Part shown: piece by piece, positions 57,701 through 64,000 of the stretch
Layout: the number at the start of each line of letters is the position of its first letter
Position numbering within the stretch: position 1 is the first letter of the stretch
NCBI GenBank assembly: GCA_027924585.1
Contig: BSBM01001447.1
Coordinates: forward strand, 992,001-1,056,000
From: Larix kaempferi
Taxonomy: Eukaryota > Streptophyta > Pinopsida > Pinales > Pinaceae
Direction: 5' to 3'
DNA length: 64,000 bases
Position numbers and translations under genes: made by a program
The notes under the pieces: generated by a model
Told to the model about the DNA's origin: nothing
Seen by the model: the letters and a program-made list of their open reading frames with translations, nothing else
Database searches by the model: none

Positions 57701-60267
57701 GGATGTCACATTGGTAGACGAGCGTAAACACCAACATTCGTAACGTTTCGAGCTATTTTCACACCCTTTAAGCCCAAGTCTAGCGAAAACGCACGAACGA
57801 GTTTCAACGTTGACCAACTTCTCGGAATTTAAATTTGGGAATAGTTTTGGATGTCCCATTGGTAGACGAGCGTCCACGCCAACTTTCGTGACGTTCCGAG
57901 CTATTTTCTCCCCCTTTAAGCCCAAGTCTAGCGAAAACGCACGATCGAGTTTTGAATTTGACCAACTTCTTGGAATTGAAAATTGAGCATAGATTTGGAT
58001 GTCCCGTTGGTAGACAAATGCGCACGCCAACTTTTGTGACGTTCTGAGCTATTTTCTCACCCTTTAAGCCTAGGTCTAGCGAAAACGCATGGTCGAGTTT
58101 CGAATTTGACCAACTTCTCAGAATTGAAAATTGAGCATAGATTTCGATGTCCCATTGGTAGACAAATGCTCACGCGAACTATCGTGACGTTCCGAGCTAT
58201 TTTCGCACCCTTTAAGCCCAAGTCTAGCGAAAACGCACGACCGAGTTTCAACTTTGACTAACTTCTCGGAATTGAAAATTGAGAATAGTTTTGGATGTCC
58301 CATTGGTAGACAAGCGTCCACACCAACTTTAGTGACGTTCCAAGCTATTTTCTCCCCTTTTAAGCCCAAGTCTAGCGAAAACGCACGGTCGAGTTTCGAA
58401 TTTGACCAACTTCTCGGAATTGAAAATTGAGCATAGATTTGAATGTCCCGTTGGTAGACAAATGCTCAGGCCAACTTTCGTGACGTTCCGAGCTATTTTC
58501 TCACCCTTTAAGCCTAAGTGTAGAGAAAATGCACGATCGATTTTCAACTTTGACCAACTTCTCGGAATTTAAATTTGCGAATAGATTTGGATGTCACATT
58601 GGTAGACGAGCGTACACGCCAACATTCGTAACGTTTCGAGCTATTTTCACACCCTTTAAGTCCAAGTCTAGCGAAAACGCACGAACGAGTTTCAACGTTG
58701 ACCAACTTCTCGGAATTTAAAATTGAGAATAGTTTTGGATGTCCCATTGGTAGACGAGCGTCCACGCCAACTTTCGTGACGTTCCGAGCTATTTTCTCCC
58801 CCTTTAAGCCCAAGTCTAGCGAAAACGCACGATCGAGTTTCAACTTTGACCAACTTCTCGAAATTGAAATTTGAAAATAGTTTTGGATGTCCCATTGGTA
58901 GACAAGCGTCCACACCAACTTTCGTGACTTTCCGAGCTATTTTCTCCCCCTTTAAGCCCAAGTCTAGCGAGAACGCACGGTCGAGTTTCGAATTTGACCA
59001 ACTTCTCGGAATTGAAAATTGAGCATAGATTTGGATGTCCCGTTGATAGACAAATGCGCACGCCAACTTTCGTGACGTTCCGAGCTATTTTCTCACCCTT
59101 TAAGCCTAAGTGTAGAGAAAATGCACGGTCGATTTTCAACTTTGACCAACTTCTCGGAATTTAAATTTGCGAATAGTTCTGGATGTCCCATTGGTAGACA
59201 AGCGTCCACACCAACTTTCGTGACGTTCCGAGCTATTTTCTCCCACTTTAATCCCAAGTCTAGTGAAAACGCACGGTCGAGTTTCGAATTTGACCAACTT
59301 CTCGGAATTGAAAATTGAGCATAGATTTGGATGTCCCATTGGTAGACAAATGCGCACGCCAACTTTCGTGACGTTCCGAGCTATTTTCTCACCCTTTAAG
59401 CCTAAGTCTAGCGAAAACGCACGGTCGAGTTTCGAATTTGACCAACTTCTCGGAATTTAAAATTGAGCATAGATTTGGATGTCCCGTTGGTAGACAAATG
59501 CGCACGCCAACTTTCGTCACATTACGAGCAAATTTCACACCCTTTAAGCTCAAGTCAAGCGAAAACGCACGGTCGAGTTTCGAATTTGACCAACTTCTCG
59601 GAATTAAAAATTGAGCATAGATTTGGATGTCCCGTTGGTAGACAAATGCGCACGCCAACTTTCATGACATTCCGAGCTATTTTCTCACCCTTTAAGCCCA
59701 AGTACAGCGAAAATGCACGGTCGATTTTCAACTTTGACCAACTTCACGGAATATAAATTTGAGAATAGATTTGAATGTCCCATTGGTAGGCAAGCGTCCA
59801 CACGAACGTTTGTGACGTTCCGAGCTATTTTCTCCCTCCTTAAGCCCAAGTCTAGTGAAAACGCACGGTCGAGTTTCAAATTTGACCAACTTCTCAGAAT
59901 AAAAAATTGAGCATAGATTTGGCTGTCCCGTTGGTAGACAAATGCGCACGCCAACTTTCGTGACTTTCCGACCTATTTTCTCACCCTTTAATCCTAAGTC
60001 TAGCAAAAATGCACGGTCGATTTTCAACTTTGACCAACTTCTCGGAATATAAATTTGAGAATAGATTTGGATGTCGCATTGGTAGGCGAGGGTCCACGCC
60101 AACTTTCGTGAAGTTCCGAGCTATTTTCACACCCTTTAAGCCCAAGTCTAGCGAAAATGCACGATCGAGTTTCAACTTTGACCAACTTCTCGAAATTTAA
60201 ATTTGAGAATAGTTTTGGATGTCGCATTGGTAGGCGAGGGTCCACGCCAACTTTCGTGAAGTTCTGA

Positions 60268-60354
60268 GCTATTTTCACACCCTTGAAATTTGAGAATAGT
60301 TTTGGATGTCCCATTGGTAGACAAGCATCCACACCAACTTTCATGACGTTCCGA
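60268..60354 (+). repeat. Truncated monomer, 87 bp (right-arm partner)
   Basis: Same 61-bp deletion and join as at 6,207. Confidence 0.87.
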
Positions 60355-60650
60355 GCTATTTTCTCCCCCTTTAAGCCCAAGTCTAGCGAAAATGCACGGT
60401 CGAGTTTCCAATTTGAACAACTTCTCGGAATAGAAAATTGAGCATAGATTTGGATGTCATGTTGGTACACAAATGCGCACGCCAACGTTCGTGACGTTCT
60501 GAGCTATTTTCTTACCCTTTAAGCCTAAGTCTAGCGAAAACACATGGTCGAGTTTCGAATTTGACCAACTTCTCGGAATTAAAAATTGAGCATAGATTTG
60601 GATGTCCCGTTGGTAGAAAAATGCGCACGCCAACTTTCGTCACATTACGA

Positions 60651-60713
60651 GCTAATGGATTTGGATGTCACATTAGTAGACGATTGTCCACGCCAACTTT
60701 CGTGACATTCTGA
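60651..60713 (+). repeat. Truncated 63-bp monomer, copy 7 of 7
   Basis: Right-arm partner of the unit at 6,590. Both have GGATTTGGATGTC and the downstream GACGATTGTCC. Confidence 0.88.
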
Positions 60714-61601
60714 GCTATTTTCACACCCTTTAGGCCCAAGTCTAGCGAAAACGCACGATCGAGTTTCAACTTTGACTAACTTCTCGGAATTGAAATTTGA
60801 GAATAGTTTTGGATGTCCCATTGGTAGACAAGCGTCCACACCAACTTTCGTAACGTTCCGAGTTCTTTTCACACCCTTTAAGCCCAAGTCTAGCGAAAAC
60901 GCACGATCGAGTTTCAACTTTGATTAACTTCTCGGAATTGAAATTTCAGAATAGTCTTGGATGTCGCATTGGTAGACAAGCGTCCACACCAACTTTCGTG
61001 ACGTTCTGAGCTATTTTCTCCCCCTTTAAGCCCAAGTCTAGTGAAAACACACGGTCGAGTTTCGAATTTGACCAACTTCTCGGAATTGAAAATTGAGCAT
61101 AGATTTGGATGTCCCATTGGTAGACAAATGCGCACGCCAACTTTAGTGACGTTCCGAGCTATTTTCACACCCTTTAAACCCAAGTCTAGCGAAAATGCAC
61201 GATCGAGTTTCAACTTTGTCCAACTTCTCGGAATCGAAATTCCAGAATAGTTTTGGATGTCCCATTGTTAGACAAGCGTCCACACCAACTTTCGTGACAT
61301 TCCGAGCTATTTTCTCCCCCTTTAAGCCCAAGTCTAGCGAAAATGCACGGTCGATTTTCAACTTTGACCAACTTCTCGGAATGTAAATTTCAGAATAGAT
61401 TTGGATGTCGCATTGGTAGACGAGCGTCCACGCCAAATTTCATGACGTTCCGAGCTATTTTCTCCCTCTTTAAGCCCAAGTCTAGTGAAAACGCACGGTC
61501 GAGTTTCAAATTTGACCAACTGCTCGAAATTGAAAATTGAGCATAGATTTGGCTGTCCCGTTGGTAGACAAATGTGCACGCCAACTTTCGTGACTTTCCG
61601 A

Positions 61602-64000
61602 CCTATTTTCTCACCCTTTAAGCCTAAGTCTAGGGAAAATGCACCGTCGATTTTCAACTTTGACGAACTTTTCGGAATATAAATTTGAGAATAGATTTGG
61701 ATGTCGCATTGGTAGGCGAGGGTCCACGCCAACTTTCGTGAAGTTTTGAGCTATTTTCACACCCTTTAAGCCCAAGTCTAGCGAAAACGCACGATCGAGT
61801 TTCAACTTTGACCAACTTCTCGGAATTTAAATTTGAGAATAGTTTTGCATATCCCATTGGTAGACGAGCGTCCACGCCAACTTTCGTGACGTTCCGAGCT
61901 ATTTTCTCCCCCTTTAAGCCCAAGTCTAGTGAAAACGCACGGTCGAGTTTCGAATTTGACCAACTTCTCAGAATTAAAAATTGAGCATAGATTTGGATGT
62001 CCCGTTGGTAGACAAATGCGCACGCCAACTTTCGTGACGTTTCGAGCTATTTTCTCACCCTTCAAGCCTAAGTGCAGCGAAAATGCACGGTCGATTTTCA
62101 ACTTTGACCAACTTCTCGGAATTTAAATTTGCGAATGCATTTGGATGTCACATTGGTAGACGAGCGTCCACGCCAACTTTCGTGACGTTCCGAGCTATTT
62201 TCGCACCCTTTAAGCCCAAGTCTAGCGAAAGCGCAAGATCGAGTTTCAACTTTGTCCAACTTCTCGGAATCGAAATTCGAGAATAGTTTTGGATGTCCCA
62301 TTGCTAGACAAGCGTCCACACCAACTTTCGTGACGTTCCGAGCTATTTTCTCCCCCTTTAAGCCCAAGTCTAGTGAAAACGCACGGTCGAGTTTTGAATT
62401 TGACCAACTTCTCAGAATTTAAAATTGAGCATAGATTTGGATGTCCCGTTGGTAGACAAATGCGCACGCCAACTTTCGTGACGTTCCGAGCTATTTTCAC
62501 ACCCTTTAAGCCCAAGTCTAGCGAAAACGCACGTTCGAGTTTCAACTTTGTCCAACTTCTTGGAATCGAAATTCGAGAATAATTTTGGATGTCCTATTGT
62601 TAGACAAGCGTCCACACCAACTTTCGTGACCTTCCGAGCTATTTTCTCACCCTTTAAGCCCAAGTCTAGCGAAAATGCACGGTCGATTTTCAACTTTGAC
62701 CAACTTCTCGGAATATAAATTTCAGAATAGATTTGGATGTCGCATTGGTAGACGAGCGTCCACGCCAACGTTCGTGACGTTCCGAGCTATTTTCTCCCTC
62801 TTTAAGCCCAAGTCTAGTGAAAACGCACGGTCGAGTTTCAAATTTGACCAACTTCTCGGAATTGAAAATTGAGCATAGATTTGGCTGTCCCGTTGGTAGA
62901 CAAAGCGCACGCCAACTTTCGTCACTTTCTGACCTATTTTCTCAACCTTTAAGCCGAAGTCTAGCGAAAATGCACGGTCAATTTTCAACTTTGACCAACT
63001 TCTCGGAATATGAATTTGTGAATAGATTTGGATGTCGCATTGGTAGGCGAGGGTCCACGCACACTTTCGTGAAGTTCCGAGCTATTTTCACACCCTTTAA
63101 GCCCAAGTCTAGCGAAAGTGCAAGATCGAGTTTCAACTTTGACCAACTTCTCGGAATCGAAATTTGAGAATAGTTTGGGATGTCCCATTGGTACACGAGC
63201 GTCCACGCCAACTTTCGTAACGTTCCGAGTTATTTTCACACCCTTTAAGCCCAAGTCTAGTGAAAACGCACGATCGAGTTTCAACTTTGACCAACTTCTC
63301 GAAATTTAAATTTGAGAATAGTTTTGGATGTCGCATTGGTAGGCGAGGGTCCACGCCAACTTTCGTGAAGTTCTGAGCTATTTTCACACCGTTTAAGCCC
63401 AAGTCTAGCGAAAATGCATGATCGAGTTTCAATTTTGACCAACTTCTCGGAATTGAAATTTGAGAATAGTTTTGGATGTCCCATTGGTAGACAAGCATCC
63501 ACACCAACTTTCATGACGTTCCGAGCTATTTTCTCCCCCTTTAAGCCCAAGTCTAGCGAAAACGCACGGTCGAGTTTCCAATTTGACCAACTTCTCGGAA
63601 TAGAAAATTGAACATAGATTTGGATGTCATGTTGGTAGACAAATGCGCACGCCAACTTTTGTAACGTTCCGAGTTATTTTCACACACTTTAAGCCCAAGT
63701 CTAGCGAAAACGCACGATCGAGTTTCAACTTTGATTAACTTCTCGGAATTTGAAATTTCAGAATAGTTTTGGATGTCGCATTGGTAGACAAGCATCCACA
63801 CCAACTTTTGTGACGTTCCGAGCTATTTTCTCCCCCTTTAAGCCCAAGTCTAGTGAAAACGCACGGTCGAGTTTCGAATTTGACCAACTTCTCGGAATTG
63901 AAAATTGAGCATAGATTTGGATGTCCCATTGGTAGACAAATGCACACGCCAACTTTCGTGACGTTTCGAGCTATTTTCACACCCTTTAAGCCCAAGTCTA
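61602..64000 (+). repeat. 19-monomer higher-order repeat, third copy, cut by the window edge
   Basis: Corresponds to 7,541-9,939 within the right duplication arm, at an offset of 54,061. It keeps both compensating indels of copy 1: the short string GACAAAGCGCACG near 62,900 and the extra T near 63,743. It is therefore a copy of copy 1 rather than copy 2. Whether a tandem partner follows is outside the window. Confidence 0.88.

Larger units (their letters stand above)
1..64000 (+). repeat. 148-bp satellite DNA array, 440 units plus a partial, head-to-tail
   Basis: Every part of the window is a copy of one roughly 148-bp unit. The box GAGCTATTTT and its variants recur at 149, 297, 445, 593 and so on to 63,970, always on the plus strand. 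Other conserved boxes per unit are CCCTTTAAGCC, GAAAACGCAC, TTGACCAACTTCTCGGAA, GGATGTC, CCAACTTTCGTGACGTTCC. The bookkeeping of indels closes exactly on 440 units. AGCT is present in most units, so AluI should give a 148-bp ladder. There is no break by genes or mobile elements. Long, pure, same-orientation arrays of this unit size are typical of eukaryotic centromeric, pericentromeric or knob heterochromatin. Centromere function itself is inference, because no sequence motif here proves it. I do not recognise the family. Confidence 0.98.
52964..64000 (+). repeat. Right arm of the long (about 54-kb spaced) segmental duplication
   Basis: Matches 1-9,939 base for base apart from scattered substitutions and the three length differences noted for the left arm. 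It still matches at the last base of the window. It shares the private marks of the left arm: the 10-bp deletion unit (54,295), the 87-bp unit (60,268) and the 63-bp unit (60,651). Confidence 0.93.

Noticed and set aside
1-64000. CENP-B box in the conserved CTTTCGTGACGTTCCGAG segment.
   Set aside because: The CENP-B core is TTCG, four bases, A, two bases, CGGG. Here TTCG is followed by TGAC, then G instead of A, and the last part is CCGA instead of CGGG. The reverse strand does not match either.
1-64000. CRISPR array.
   Set aside because: The repeated unit fills the whole period. There are no unique spacers, the repeat is 148 bp rather than 25-40 bp, and no cas genes are present.
1-64000. 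LTR retrotransposon, other mobile element, or tandem repeats within an LTR or rDNA spacer.
   Set aside because: There is no primer binding site, polypurine tract, protease/reverse transcriptase/integrase coding sequence, target-site duplication or rRNA gene in 64 kb. The array is far longer than a spacer or LTR sub-repeat.
1-64000. tRNA, rRNA or other structured RNA genes.
   Set aside because: No tRNA A and B boxes in proper spacing and no rRNA-like conserved stretches were seen. Short inverted matches such as TTTCAA with TTGAAA in class B units are 6-bp arms with loops over 20 bases and are not convincing.
1-64000. Telomeric or subtelomeric repeats.
   Set aside because: No runs of TTTAGGG, TTAGGG or TTAGG type motifs occur anywhere in the window.

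Overview
The whole 64-kb window is one uninterrupted tandem satellite array. The basic unit is about 148 bp, always in the same orientation. Taking the G of the box GCTATTTT (start of the window) as unit position 1, I followed the unit phase by eye from position 1 to 63,970. I count 440 complete or truncated units plus a partial 441st. All 1-bp indels and larger deletions listed below sum to a deficit of 1,151 bp, which closes exactly on 440 x 148. I found no protein gene, RNA gene, transposable element, CRISPR array or unique-sequence island. This is eukaryotic heterochromatin, of the kind found at centromeres, pericentromeres or knobs. Plant origin is my best guess from unit length, base composition and the large pure array. 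I do not recognise the satellite family and cannot name the species.

Monomers fall into recognisable classes defined by linked variants. Class A has TTGAGCATAG then CCCGTTGGTAGACAAATGCG. Class B has TTTGAGAATAG then CCCATTGGTAGACAAGCG. Class C has GTCGATTTTC, ATATAAATTTG and GTCACATTGGTAGACGAGCG. C2 has GTCGCATTGGTAGGCGAGGG and GTGAAGTTC. D has ACGAGCTAATTTC and AGCTCAAGTCGAGCG. E has TTTGTCCAAC plus a TCGAAATTCGA dyad. F is a diverged relic with ATGGTGGC. C, B and A often follow each other in that order, giving a 444-bp trimer period.

Larger layers lie on top of this. (i) Positions 1-9,939 and 52,964-64,000 are nearly identical arms about 53-54 kb apart, running off both window edges. (ii) A 19-monomer, 2,812-bp higher-order unit is tandemly duplicated at 7,541-13,164, and a third, cut-off copy starts at 61,602. 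(iii) A 4-5 kb block occurs four times (about 11.99-15.69, 19.88-24.82, 30.76-36.12 and 36.16-40.10 kb). (iv) Further pairs link 15.6-17.2 with 40.15-41.6 kb, 17.2-19.9 with 45.4-47.7 kb, and 25.0-26.9 with 3.6-5.5 kb. The stretches 41.6-45.4 and 47.7-52.9 kb show no long partner and carry more diverged monomers, so they look older.

The most notable points for follow-up are: a recurrent single-base insertion (A, T or G) at one exact unit position in 11 monomers, nine of them within 26.7-35.6 kb; a high CpG content with CpG transitions as the main class-defining differences; shared truncated monomers that act as lineage tags; and a private 92-bp triplication at 16.9-17.2 kb. No new protein-coding system is supported.
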